DNA from: an uncultured Planctomycetaceae bacterium
GTDB taxonomy: Bacteria > Planctomycetota > Planctomycetia > Planctomycetales > Planctomycetaceae
Assembly (NCBI GenBank): GCA_943787265.1
Contig: CALSLT010000054.1
Coordinates: 1 to 35,895 of the forward strand
Direction of reading: 5' to 3'
Length of the DNA stretch: 35,895 bases
The translations under genes were made by a program, and so were the position numbers. The notes under the pieces were generated by a model, which was given only the letters and a program-made list of their open reading frames with translations, made no database searches and was not told the DNA's origin. Below, piece by piece: positions 17,541 to 26,109 of the stretch. The first letter of the stretch is position 1, and every line of letters starts with the position of its first letter.

Positions 17541-19406
17541 TTACCGAAGACTGTTCAGGTAGGCCGTGCCAAGGCTTTTGAGATCAGTCGAGTAGACGGC
17601 ACTGGCCGCTGCTCTCATGTTCGCGCCGGACTGAAGTCGAGAGATGAACTGACCAAACTTTCGTCCGCCACCAGCTTTGATCATGAATGAAACTACCGAA
17701 TAGCCAACTGGACCAACTTCGCCAGGCCCGAATCGCCCATCTGTAAAGACATCTTCCGGCCGCTCGATTCCCTTCAGTGCGTCCAGAACCTGCGCTCCCA
17801 TGTCATCCACGTAGGCATTCGAGCCAACAGCTCGACCGGCCAACGCCAGGCCAGTTCCCCGAATAACCCACTGCGGCAGATTCGTTCCTGGCTTCTGCAG
17901 GTAAGCGCCGGTGATGTGGTCGATCACGCTGAGGTGAAGCCCGCCGTGAGTCGTGCCAGGTTCGTCGCCAACGTCTTCCACGGCGATATATGCGTCTTCA
18001 AATCCCGTTGTGATGTGAGCATGGCCGTGCATGTCGCGAGCCGTGCTCCGACTGTGCAGAACCTGATTCAACTCGGTGTAACCAAATCGATCTTTCATCA
18101 CGAAGATTGTCAGCCGACCTTTCCAGACTGGCCGTTCCTGAATGCCGAACATCGATTTCAACTCGCCCAGATACTGCCCTGCCCAGTCACTGACTTGTTT
18201 CAATCGATCTTCTGACGCGTCTCCGTACACGTAGAACTCGTCGCTGGTTACGTATCGGGCGGTAACTCGAGCTGATACTCGTTTCCATTGGTCTTCGGTT
18301 CGTTGTTCACGCATCTGACGGAACTCGTCCGGCGTCAACGCGGCGAGACGTTCCATTGCCAGCTCATCTTCTGTTGGCACGAGGCTTCGGATGGGGAGCT
18401 TCGGATCGCCACCATCAAACTTCGCCCCTTCCTCGATCCATGTCCGAAGATCGGCGTGAAACTTGCGAGTAATTCTAGCCTGTCCCTGAGGCATTCGAGG
18501 CTGCTCCCCTGCCCCGACGAGTTGCCACAATCGGCTGCCGTCCAGGTTGCCAGCAACGATTACTCGTCCGCTGTCACCACCTCGCATCAGGTTCTCAAAA
18601 GTTTCAACGTTCAGTCCGCTGTTGGGATCGTTGCCTCGGTGACAGCCGGTGCAAAGATTTACGATCGTCGGTGCGATGTCTCTAACGAACGAAACTTTCT
18701 CAGTGCCCGTGGCCTTCGTAATCATGACGGGTGGAGCGTCCGGCTCTTTGCTTCCGTCCGACTTCAGCTCTGCCAGTGGAGTCGCTTCGTTGTCGCCGTC
18801 AAAGATCGCTCCCTGGTTGATCCACGTGTAAATTTTTTCCAGCTCAGGCCGATCAAGTGCGTTGCCGTTCTTCGGCATCCGAGCCTGAGCATCCTGTGTT
18901 ACCAGTCGGAGCATGAGGAGGCTGCGTTGAGCCTGTTTCGGAACGAGTAGCACTCCATTCTGTCCGCCGCGTTTCATCGTCGCGAAGGATGTTAGATTCA
19001 ACCGGCCGCGTGGGTTGTCGCTGCCGTGGCAGTTGCCGCAGCGCTGATCCAGAATCGGAGCGATCTCGCCAGAGAAGCTGATCAGCGTGGGGTCGGGTTT
19101 GCCAAGAGCTTTCGCCACTCGTTGCCGGTTGACCGTGAGAAGTTTCTTGAGTGACGAAACCGCACGATCTGTCGGTGACAGTTCGGCGTCGGCGATCAGT
19201 TTAGTCGCCTGGTCATTCAACTCTTCCAGCTTCTTTTCCGCCTCTTCGTAATTCTTACGACGGATCATCGACGAGACGGTCCCAACTTCCTTCTGAATCG
19301 CTGAAAGCTGTTTTCGCTGCTCGGGAGTTGGAGCGGCCTGCGAAATCGAAACCGACAACACCAATATTGCTAATCCGAGTATGACGCACGCACAGAGTTG
19401 ACGCAT
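17541..19406 (-). CDS. Secreted dihaem cytochrome c-like protein (planctomycete type)
   Basis: A 621-residue exported protein. ATG at 19406 follows GAGGA and starts a signal peptide (CACVILGLAILVLSVSISQA). After a helical segment (26-105) come two planctomycete-type cytochrome c domains with CGNCH (123-127) and CTGCH (252-256), each followed by an RMP segment (RMPKN, RMPQG) whose Met can be the second haem ligand. The remaining ~330 residues are different: a region with ITTGFEDAYIAVEDVGDEP, then HLSVIDHITGAYL and LPQWVIRGTGLALAGRAVG, whose layout recalls peptidases with HExxH and LPxWLxEG, but the zinc motif is not intact. The longer frame upstream of 19406 is ignored because it would bury the signal peptide. 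Role: electron transfer or structural; target unknown. Confidence 0.85.
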   Translation of the reverse strand: MRQLCACVILGLAILVLSVSISQAAPTPEQRKQLSAIQKEVGTVSSMIRRKNYEEAEKKLEELNDQATKLIADAELSPTDRAVSSLKKLLTVNRQRVAKALGKPDPTLISFSGEIAPILDQRCGNCHGSDNPRGRLNLTSFATMKRGGQNGVLLVPKQAQRSLLMLRLVTQDAQARMPKNGNALDRPELEKIYTWINQGAIFDGDNEATPLAELKSDGSKEPDAPPVMITKATGTEKVSFVRDIAPTIVNLCTGCHRGNDPNSGLNVETFENLMRGGDSGRVIVAGNLDGSRLWQLVGAGEQPRMPQGQARITRKFHADLRTWIEEGAKFDGGDPKLPIRSLVPTEDELAMERLAALTPDEFRQMREQRTEDQWKRVSARVTARYVTSDEFYVYGDASEDRLKQVSDWAGQYLGELKSMFGIQERPVWKGRLTIFVMKDRFGYTELNQVLHSRSTARDMHGHAHITTGFEDAYIAVEDVGDEPGTTHGGLHLSVIDHITGAYLQKPGTNLPQWVIRGTGLALAGRAVGSNAYVDDMGAQVLDALKGIERPEDVFTDGRFGPGEVGPVGYSVVSFMIKAGGGRKFGQFISRLQSGANMRAAASAVYSTDLKSLGTAYLNSLR

Positions 19407-19660
19407 TCTTACAGTCCTCAATTCACCGAGCTGACGTATCTTCTGAATCAGTCCACGTTTGACAGTTTCGACCGAGTATAGGTTTGCTGCCATGCTGAAG
19501 AAAGACTTGACGTATTGGGCATATTGCCCGAACGAACTCGCGCAACGCCCGCAATTAACCCCAATGAGACGGTGCAGCTTCGCCAGAATTTGAACGATCA
19601 ACGCCAGATTGTCGAATTCAGCGTGCCTTGTGACAAAGTCGTCAGCGTATGTTAACAGAA

Positions 19661-19686
19661 ACAGCCCGCCGAATTCGGCAGGCTGT
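19661..19686 (-). terminator. Terminator-like hairpin after tpx
   Basis: Arms acagcccgccgaa and ttcggcaggctgt form a 13-position stem with one mismatch, directly beyond the tpx stop on the minus strand. The following minus-strand bases (TTCTGTTAAC) are moderately T-rich. Confidence 0.55.
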
Positions 19687-19717
19687 CCCGTTTGTCAATA
19701 TGTCCGGTCTGGCCGAT

Positions 19718-20233
19718 TTACTGAACAGCCGCGAGTGCTGCTTCGTAATTCGGATGGTCGGCGATTTCGCTGACATACTCGACGTGAGTCAGTTTTCCGT
19801 CGGCGTCAGCGACAAACACGGCTCGTGCGAGACAACGATGCAACGGACCGCCCTGAATGAGGACTCCGTAGGCTTCGCCGAATCCGGTACAGCGATGACC
19901 GCTCAGTGCTTTGATGTTTTCGGCAGATTCCGCCCCGCACCAGCGTTTCTGAGCGAACGGCAGGTCCATACTGACGACCAGAACTTCAACATCCGCCAGA
20001 TTGCCGGCTTCGTCGTTGAACCGTTTGGTTTCCTGGTGGCAGGTCGGAGTGTCGAGCGACGGCACCGTAATAATGATCCGCTTTTTGCCAGCGCTGTCAC
20101 CCAGAACGACGTCACCAAGGCCGTTGTCCTGAAGTTTGAAATCGGGAGCTGCGTCACCGGCTTTCAGTTCAGGTCCAGCCAGATCAACCGCGTTTCCTTT
20201 AAGAGTGACCGCTCCGCTTCGAACATCCGCCAT
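19718..20233 (-). CDS. tpx: Thiol peroxidase (Tpx-type peroxiredoxin)
   Basis: Reduces hydrogen peroxide and organic peroxides using two cysteines and thioredoxin. The start at 20233 (MADVRSGAVTLKG) follows GGAGAAA and gives 171 residues, the usual length. The peroxidatic cysteine is in PSLDTPTCHQETKRFN (C65) and the resolving cysteine in FAQKRWCGAE (C99), the Tpx-specific position. The ending NYEAALAAVQ also matches E. coli Tpx. Extra cysteines occur in GHRCTGFGEA and GPLHRCLARA, which many Tpx lack. It is alone on its strand, with an isolated terminator-like hairpin downstream. Confidence 0.95.
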   Translation of the reverse strand: MADVRSGAVTLKGNAVDLAGPELKAGDAAPDFKLQDNGLGDVVLGDSAGKKRIIITVPSLDTPTCHQETKRFNDEAGNLADVEVLVVSMDLPFAQKRWCGAESAENIKALSGHRCTGFGEAYGVLIQGGPLHRCLARAVFVADADGKLTHVEYVSEIADHPNYEAALAAVQ

Positions 20234-20726
20234 TGTGTTTTCTCCATGTTTCTGAGCCATCGGATCGACAACTCTGTGTTTCAATTCAATGACCACGTGA
20301 AAACCTGGTTCACTCTGGAAAGAGGACCAATCCCGCGATCATGGAAGCAGCTATCAAGACTGCATCGATGTAAGCACCATTTAGCTGACGCAGCCTGTCG
20401 GTTCAACGCAGCAGGCATGTAGTCCCTGCTTTGGTTGGTCACTAAATCTGTGTTCCGTTTCACTTCCACGTTAATCTGCCAAAATCAACGAAGTTCCAAC
20501 TGCCTGTTGCCATCACATCTTTCAGCTCGAATTCGAAAAACCTTCAACCGGTATTGCCAATCAGACAAACGATCACACAATTTCAATTGCGTACCGTTGA
20601 TGGCAATTTGCCATGCCGCAAGTCATCAAAATCCTTTGCCACGCCAGAATACTTAACGCAGAACGATTCAGACTCTGGTAGGCGATTGAAACTTCAGACT
20701 GAATTCGTCCTGGATGGAGACAATTC
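20234..20726. other. Divergent intergenic region
   Basis: 493 bases between tpx and the 955-residue gene. Apart from a 15-base palindrome at 20600-20614 I see no gene; open frames reading into it are extensions of shadows of tpx. No tRNA-like sequence noted. Confidence 0.5.
20600..20614. promoter_or_regulatory. Perfect 15-base palindrome, possible operator
   Basis: atggcaa, a central t, then ttgccat: a perfect 7-base inverted repeat lying 113 bases before the GTG start at 20727. Size and symmetry suit a dimeric regulator site, but there is no independent support. Confidence 0.3.
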
Positions 20727-23594
20727 GTGAATCGAGCATTCGTCTACTCTTTGATCGCCATCGTTCATTTTTGGGTTATATCACAGGGGCAGACGCCGCT
20801 GATTGCTCAGCAAGCAGTGCCAAAAGCAGGACCATTTGAGGAAAAAACACTGCCCGTGATTCGCGCTCCGGGCGTGAGTCGATTGCCGCAGGATTCGTCT
20901 TTGCCACCGGAGATGCTTGAGACCGTCAGGTTTCTGACTCTACAAGGACTGAGTATCCCATCACGTTCTAAATATCGTGAGGTTGAATTGACCGTCGGAA
21001 GCGTCTGGTCCAATCAAGGAATTTCTGCGACCACACACCCGTGGGTTCTGCCGGCACATTTCGATCCGGACGACCAGCGATATGCGATTGCATGGAACGG
21101 GCTCGTCTATCCGGTCAATGTTAAAGACACACAGGTGTCGCTAGATTCGGATATTCAGGCAATTCTCAGCCAAGATGAAAAAGTACGACGGCGCCAACAG
21201 GAGCAGCTTGCGAAGAGACGTAAAGTCGACCCAACCATTCCCGCCACATTTTCAATAGGCCGTAGCAAATCACTGCGCGAGCAAAGCGGGATTTCTCACG
21301 AAACGTTGAACCCGCTGAAAATTGTCATCCTGGCCGAACTTGGCGAAGCCGCTCACGCTGAGAAACTTTGGTCGGCGTGGAGACAAGGGACAGCATTCTC
21401 GGAGGAAAGCCAGAAATCGTCCGCTTCCCACTCGTCACTCTGGCTGACAGTTACCGGTGCCTGGGTTTGGGCACATTTTGATCGAGCCGTCTGCGCGCAC
21501 GCTCGCGGAGATCACGTAATCGCGAAAGCCAGTGCACGACAGGCCGCGGCGACGGCTGCACAGGTCGAGCTGATTGCAAATGCTCGCGGCCTCAAACGGC
21601 AAACCGCGTTCGACGGTAAGCCACACTTGTACCTTGAATTTGCCCGTGATGCAGGCCGGCTTGCAGATGACGAGTGGCGACGTATCAATTCGTCCCTGCT
21701 CGCACGGGCCTCCTCAGAAAGCGAAGCGACCGTTACCGACACGAAACAACGAATCGCAGCCCTGATCCGTAAACTTGAGGATGTCAGTCAGACTCAATGG
21801 GGACAACCCGGCGGAGTCGATATCTATCAATCTCCGATCGTGCAGGCTCTGGTGAAGGAAGGCCAGGCGGCAGTCGAACCGCTTCTTGAATGTATCGAGA
21901 CCGATTTTCGCCTGACGCGATCCGTCAGTTTTCATCGTGACTTTCATCAGCACAGAGAACTGATCAGCGTAGACGTTGCGGCATATCAAGCCTTGACGAA
22001 GCTTCTGGGCGCCAGGACCTTCGGTCCGTTGACCAAGCACGGCTACTCTGGTGCTCACGATTCGGCGAGTCGGCTTCTAATCGCGGAAGAGCTTCGCAAT
22101 TATGCCAACCAATACGGCGCGATGTCAGAGGCAGATCGATGGTTCCTGGTACTCGCAGACGAAGACGGTACCCAGTCGCAGTGGCTCGAAGCCGCGAAGG
22201 CAACAACACAACGCAAGGTCGATCGCAGTCGATTCACTCGTTCGCGAATTCCTTCAGGGATCGAACCAACGGGTCGCAAACACTGGCCATTTGCCGGTGA
22301 ATCTCTTCGAACTCGAACGAACCCCAGCGTGACCGATCTTCTCATCGCGCGTGCGAACGATCTGTCGAAGAAAACTGCAAACAGCACGGCTCATATTCAC
22401 GAGCTGAAAGCGGCATGTGAACTGACACTGATGCTGGCGGAGTGGGATCATCCCTCGTCCGCAGAACCGATCGTTCGTCGCGTCGATGAGTACCTCGAAA
22501 TGCTTCGGCACCGATTCTTCCGCCCCTATTCAAAACAACTCGTCGGTCCCGTCGCACGACTTTTTGTTGCAGCGTTTCGGACCCCGGAACTTTCTGAAGA
22601 GACTCGTGAAAGACTCATCCAGAATTATGGTCAGTGGCTTAGAGAAGCAACGCCGAATGACCTCCTGACGTTTCGGCAGGGAGAAATATTCGAGCCATTG
22701 TGGAGATTTCCCGACGACGATGACTTCCAGAAACTGGCGACACTAACATTTCAATCAAGCGAGTCCTCCTGGTTGCCGCTGCACGAAAAACTGTCCAATT
22801 CGATGACTGGAAACGGAAGCGGTTCAATAATCGAGTCACCGCTCGTTGGAGTTCCAGCATTCCGGTCACTTCTTCAGGATGTACTGAAAGATCGCTCTGT
22901 CACTGGAAACGTCAAGGTCGACCGCAAAACGATGGGCCTGAGCCTCAAGGTTGGCCGCTCAGGAATCCGAACTCAGATGAGAAATGCGAACGATCCGCTG
23001 GCTCCCGAGACAGACTCACCAATTGCTATTCGTGCTTGCGACCTTGCCGCCTGGCAATTGTCGAAGATCGAAGCGACGCCGCTGTTCGAGCTGTACTGGC
23101 CGATCCTCGACCGGGATGCAGCGATCGCGACGTTTGAACGCTTCCTCGATAAATGGGGCGATAAATATCGCGACCCCGGATTTGAACCGACGTCCAGATT
23201 AGGTCGCCCAGGTGTTCGTTTTCGCCTGGCGAAGTTGGACCACCCAGCCACGACGGAAGACGCTGAAGTCGGACGGGCGATCTTTTCACTCGAGACCAGG
23301 TTTCCGAACCATGAAATTCGCCTGGTGGACGATTTCCCGTTGGCAAAGTTTGCCGTCTGGACGACGCTCAAAAAGTTCCCAGTCGTTCGCCCGAGTTATG
23401 ATCCAGAAACGAAAACGAAAAGCCGCTCGGCGTCGTACGATCAGTCAGGGATCGTATGGCAAGCCGAAGAGGTGCTCATTAAGGGTGTCTGGAAACGCTT
23501 CTATGGATTCGTGGGGAGAAACGTTATTGCCGAGGTGCCGGCCGATAAGCTGCAGTTCTCTGACGAACCGTGGACGCTTCCAGGCTTTCACTGA
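20727..23594 (+). CDS. Large secreted protein of unknown function
   Basis: A 955-residue protein that I do not recognise. A GTG start at 20727 follows GGAG at 20715-20718 and opens a signal peptide (AFVYSLIAIVHFWVISQGQ). The early part contains VGSVWSNQGISATTHPWVLPA. Residues ~150-180 are basic and glutamine-rich. The middle is mostly helical, with many Ala/Leu/Glu stretches and segments such as AAVEPLLECIETDFRLT that recall HEAT-like scaffold repeats, but no catalytic motif stands out. The C-terminal ~70 residues are beta-rich, ending EVPADKLQFSDEPWTLPGFH. No membrane helix beyond the signal peptide. It is followed by a sulfatase 263 bases downstream on the same strand; a functional link is not shown. 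Confidence 0.8.
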   Translation: MNRAFVYSLIAIVHFWVISQGQTPLIAQQAVPKAGPFEEKTLPVIRAPGVSRLPQDSSLPPEMLETVRFLTLQGLSIPSRSKYREVELTVGSVWSNQGISATTHPWVLPAHFDPDDQRYAIAWNGLVYPVNVKDTQVSLDSDIQAILSQDEKVRRRQQEQLAKRRKVDPTIPATFSIGRSKSLREQSGISHETLNPLKIVILAELGEAAHAEKLWSAWRQGTAFSEESQKSSASHSSLWLTVTGAWVWAHFDRAVCAHARGDHVIAKASARQAAATAAQVELIANARGLKRQTAFDGKPHLYLEFARDAGRLADDEWRRINSSLLARASSESEATVTDTKQRIAALIRKLEDVSQTQWGQPGGVDIYQSPIVQALVKEGQAAVEPLLECIETDFRLTRSVSFHRDFHQHRELISVDVAAYQALTKLLGARTFGPLTKHGYSGAHDSASRLLIAEELRNYANQYGAMSEADRWFLVLADEDGTQSQWLEAAKATTQRKVDRSRFTRSRIPSGIEPTGRKHWPFAGESLRTRTNPSVTDLLIARANDLSKKTANSTAHIHELKAACELTLMLAEWDHPSSAEPIVRRVDEYLEMLRHRFFRPYSKQLVGPVARLFVAAFRTPELSEETRERLIQNYGQWLREATPNDLLTFRQGEIFEPLWRFPDDDDFQKLATLTFQSSESSWLPLHEKLSNSMTGNGSGSIIESPLVGVPAFRSLLQDVLKDRSVTGNVKVDRKTMGLSLKVGRSGIRTQMRNANDPLAPETDSPIAIRACDLAAWQLSKIEATPLFELYWPILDRDAAIATFERFLDKWGDKYRDPGFEPTSRLGRPGVRFRLAKLDHPATTEDAEVGRAIFSLETRFPNHEIRLVDDFPLAKFAVWTTLKKFPVVRPSYDPETKTKSRSASYDQSGIVWQAEEVLIKGVWKRFYGFVGRNVIAEVPADKLQFSDEPWTLPGFH

Positions 23595-23737
23595 CGGAAG
23601 AGGTCCAGGTGCCACGAAGCAAGTGCAGAGCGAGATGTGAAACTGCAGTTTGTGACCCTTCGTGATGAGAGCCTCCTCCACGCCCGTCATCAACTAACAC
23701 TTTCGCGCCGCATGACCAGCGAGAGTCAATGTCGTAT

Positions 23738-23755
23738 TGCTCGAATTTACGAGCA
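23738..23755. terminator. Possible hairpin downstream of the 955-residue gene
   Basis: tgctcg and cgagca arms with a six-base loop (aattta). It lies in the 263-base gap before the sulfatase. No U-tract follows, so it may be a weak terminator or a regulatory site. Confidence 0.3.
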
Positions 23756-23857
23756 GTTGACGGCACCGTTCAAGAATAGCCAAGCTTCTGCCGTCGGAAT
23801 CTGAATCCTACACATATTTCCCGAACGATCGATTATCAACACGGAGGAACGTCGCCG

Positions 23858-25312
23858 ATGCCAATCACATTTCGCCAATTCTACTTTGCAGGCCTTGCAG
23901 TTTTCGCTTGCTTGTCTAACGGTTTCGACGCGAATGCCGCAGACGAATTGGGGAAGCAGCCGAACTTTCTTTTCATCATCGCGGATGACTGCACGCATCG
24001 GGACATCGGCTGTTACGGTGGGCAGGCACTGACGCCGAACATTGATCAGCTTGCCAAAGAAGGCATGAGATTTACGCAGTGTTTTCAGGCGGCTCCGATG
24101 TGCTCGCCGACCAGGCACAACATCTACACGGGTCTCTACCCGGTGAAGAGTGGTGCCTACCCGAATCACACTTTCGCCAAAGACGGTACGAAGAGTGTCG
24201 TTCACTATTTGAAGCCTCGCGGCTATCGAGTTGCGTTAAGCGGTAAGACTCACATCGCTCCCAAAGAAGTTTTTCCATTCGAGTACTCCGGCGGCAAGAA
24301 TCCCGACATGAAGGCCGTCGAAAAACTGTTCGAAGAGAGCAGCCAGGCCGGCACACCGTTCTGCCTGTTTGCCTGTTCCAACGAGCCGCACACTCCTTAC
24401 ACGATGGGAGATCCCTCGAAGTACGACGCCGGGAAAATCACACTGCCAGCTAACTTTGTCGACACGCCCGAGACTCGGGACGAATATGTCAAATATCTCG
24501 CGGAGATTTCCTACTACGACTGGCAGGTCGGCGAATGTCTGCGGCTTCTCAAAAAACACGGCCACGCAGACAACACGCTCGTCGTCGTCGTCAGTGAGCA
24601 GGGTTCGAGTTTTCCTTTCGCTAAATGGACATGCTACGACTCCGGTCTGCAAAGCGCGATGATCGCTCGATGGCCGGGGAAGATTGCGGCCGGAGTGACC
24701 AGCGATGCGATGGTCGAGTATGTCGACGTCCTGCCGACGTTTCTTCACGCTGCGGGGAAGGATCGACCTGACGTGCTCGACGGGCGAAGCTTCCTGCCCG
24801 TATTGACTGGCAAAGAAACAAGGCACAAGGACTTCGTATTCGGCCTGATGACGACTCGAGGAATCAACAACGGTTCCGACCACTTCGGAATTCGGTCTGT
24901 CCGCTCCGGCAAGTACAAATACATCGTCAATCTCACTCCCGAAGTGACGTTTAAGAACGCCTGCGTAAAGCTCCCTTCTTTCGTCTCGTGGAAGAAGAAA
25001 GCGGACGCCGGTGATGCGGCCGCGGCAGAAGTCGTTCGCCGATACGAACACCGCCCCGCCGAAGAACTCTACGATGTCACTCACGACACGCTCGAATGGA
25101 AGAACCTGGCAGACGATCCGAAACATGCGGAAGCTAAAGCTGAACTGAAGAATCAACTCGCGATGTGGATGAAGTCTCAAGGTGACAAAGGTGCTCAGAC
25201 GGAAATGGAAGCAAAGGAACGCCAGGGGCGAAACCGGAAGAAGAAATCTGAAAGCAATAATGGAAAGAACGGGAAACAGCCCGGACGTAAAAAGAAACAG
25301 AATGCTGCGTAG
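23858..25312 (+). CDS. Secreted sulfatase (N-sulfoglucosamine sulfohydrolase-like)
   Basis: A 484-residue type I sulfatase. ATG at 23858 follows GGAGG (23843-23847) and opens a signal peptide (FYFAGLAVFACLSNGFDANA). The metal ligands DD are at 43-44 (FIIADDCTHRD). The formylglycine motif is CSPTR (C82) in MCSPTRHNIYTGLYP. Later there are KTHIAP, EPHTPY and SEQGSSFPFAKWTCYDSG, a pattern like heparan N-sulfatase (SGSH)-type sulfatases rather than arylsulfatase A. The last ~37 residues are very basic (many Lys/Arg/Asn), possibly to bind acidic polysaccharide or the cell surface. It should be exported and need a formylglycine-generating enzyme. Substrate preference (N-sulfated glycan) is inferred only. 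Confidence 0.9.
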   Translation: MPITFRQFYFAGLAVFACLSNGFDANAADELGKQPNFLFIIADDCTHRDIGCYGGQALTPNIDQLAKEGMRFTQCFQAAPMCSPTRHNIYTGLYPVKSGAYPNHTFAKDGTKSVVHYLKPRGYRVALSGKTHIAPKEVFPFEYSGGKNPDMKAVEKLFEESSQAGTPFCLFACSNEPHTPYTMGDPSKYDAGKITLPANFVDTPETRDEYVKYLAEISYYDWQVGECLRLLKKHGHADNTLVVVVSEQGSSFPFAKWTCYDSGLQSAMIARWPGKIAAGVTSDAMVEYVDVLPTFLHAAGKDRPDVLDGRSFLPVLTGKETRHKDFVFGLMTTRGINNGSDHFGIRSVRSGKYKYIVNLTPEVTFKNACVKLPSFVSWKKKADAGDAAAAEVVRRYEHRPAEELYDVTHDTLEWKNLADDPKHAEAKAELKNQLAMWMKSQGDKGAQTEMEAKERQGRNRKKKSESNNGKNGKQPGRKKKQNAA

Positions 25313-25364
25313 AAAAGTCCTTCCAGGTTGATTCGATTTGTCGAGCAGGCGCGACGTTAACACC

Positions 25365-25378
25365 TTGAGAATTCTCAA
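25365..25378. promoter_or_regulatory. Perfect palindrome abutting the ABC ATPase start codon
   Basis: ttgagaattctcaa is a perfect 14-base inverted repeat whose last base is the A of the ATG at 25378. The gene has no Shine-Dalgarno site, so a regulator or fold there could control initiation. A related string (cttgagaattcagg) recurs inside the gene near 26027. Confidence 0.4.
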
Positions 25379-26109
25379 TGCCCGATTCTGCTCTCGAACT
25401 TGCAAACGTCGTGAAGACATACGGCGAGGGTAGCGTCAGCATTCCCGTCCTCAAGGAAATCAGCGCAACAGTCGCAACCGGTGAACGAATCGCGTTGCTC
25501 GGAAAGTCGGGTTCAGGTAAGTCCACTTTGCTGAATCTTTTAGGCGGGCTTGATCGGACCACGTCGGGAAGCATCTCCGTCTTTGGGTCTCGACTCGATG
25601 AGTTCACATCCCGGCAGATGGCACAGTATCGGCTGGAGACGGTTGGGATCATCTTTCAAGGCTATAACCTGCTGTCAATGAAGACGGCTCGCGAGAATGT
25701 TGAACTGCCGTTGATCTTCGGCGGCTTCTCAGCAAGGGATCGACGGGCCGCCGCCGTAAAAGCACTTGACGCCGTGGGTCTTTGTGACCGACTCGACCAT
25801 AAGCCGACAGAACTTTCCGGCGGCGAGCAGCAGCGTGTAGCAATTGCTCGCGCACTGGTCAATCAGCCAAAACTACTTCTGGCCGATGAACCAACTGGAA
25901 ATCTGGACTCCTCGACTGCCGACGAAGTCATCGAAGTTCTCTCTGCTTACGTTTCTGAGCACGCCACGACGGTCGTTCTCGTTACGCACGACGATGATCT
26001 TGCTGAGCGATTCTCAGATCGCATCTTGAGAATTCAGGACGGCCAGTTTCAGGATAATCTCTCAGTTGCTGCCTCAACCGAAGCAGACAATGGCGAGGTC
26101 GCTCCATGA
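25378..26109 (+). CDS. LolD/MacB-type ABC transporter ATP-binding protein
   Basis: A 243-residue ABC ATPase. Walker A is GKSGSGKST (42-50), the Q-loop GIIFQGYNLL, signature LSGGEQQRVAIARAL (~145), Walker B KLLLADEPTGNLD, and the H-loop histidine in VLVTHDDD. All catalytic features are intact. The sequence type (FQGYNLLSMKTARENVELP) matches the LolD/MacB/FtsE family that powers lipoprotein release or efflux by mechanotransmission rather than transport through a channel. It overlaps the permease gene by four bases (ATGA), so the pair forms one transporter. The last 20 residues are acidic. Confidence 0.92.
   Translation: MPDSALELANVVKTYGEGSVSIPVLKEISATVATGERIALLGKSGSGKSTLLNLLGGLDRTTSGSISVFGSRLDEFTSRQMAQYRLETVGIIFQGYNLLSMKTARENVELPLIFGGFSARDRRAAAVKALDAVGLCDRLDHKPTELSGGEQQRVAIARALVNQPKLLLADEPTGNLDSSTADEVIEVLSAYVSEHATTVVLVTHDDDLAERFSDRILRIQDGQFQDNLSVAASTEADNGEVAP

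Noticed and set aside
18288..18950. Plus-strand frame of 220 residues opposite the dihaem protein
   Set aside because: No recognisable domain; the minus strand has intact cytochrome motifs.
19649..20422. Plus-strand frame of 257 residues opposite tpx
   Set aside because: tpx on the minus strand is clear; this frame has no known domain.
24236..25420. Long minus-strand open frame (394 residues) antisense to the sulfatase
   Set aside because: No family resemblance; the plus-strand frame has all sulfatase motifs. It is a codon-bias shadow.
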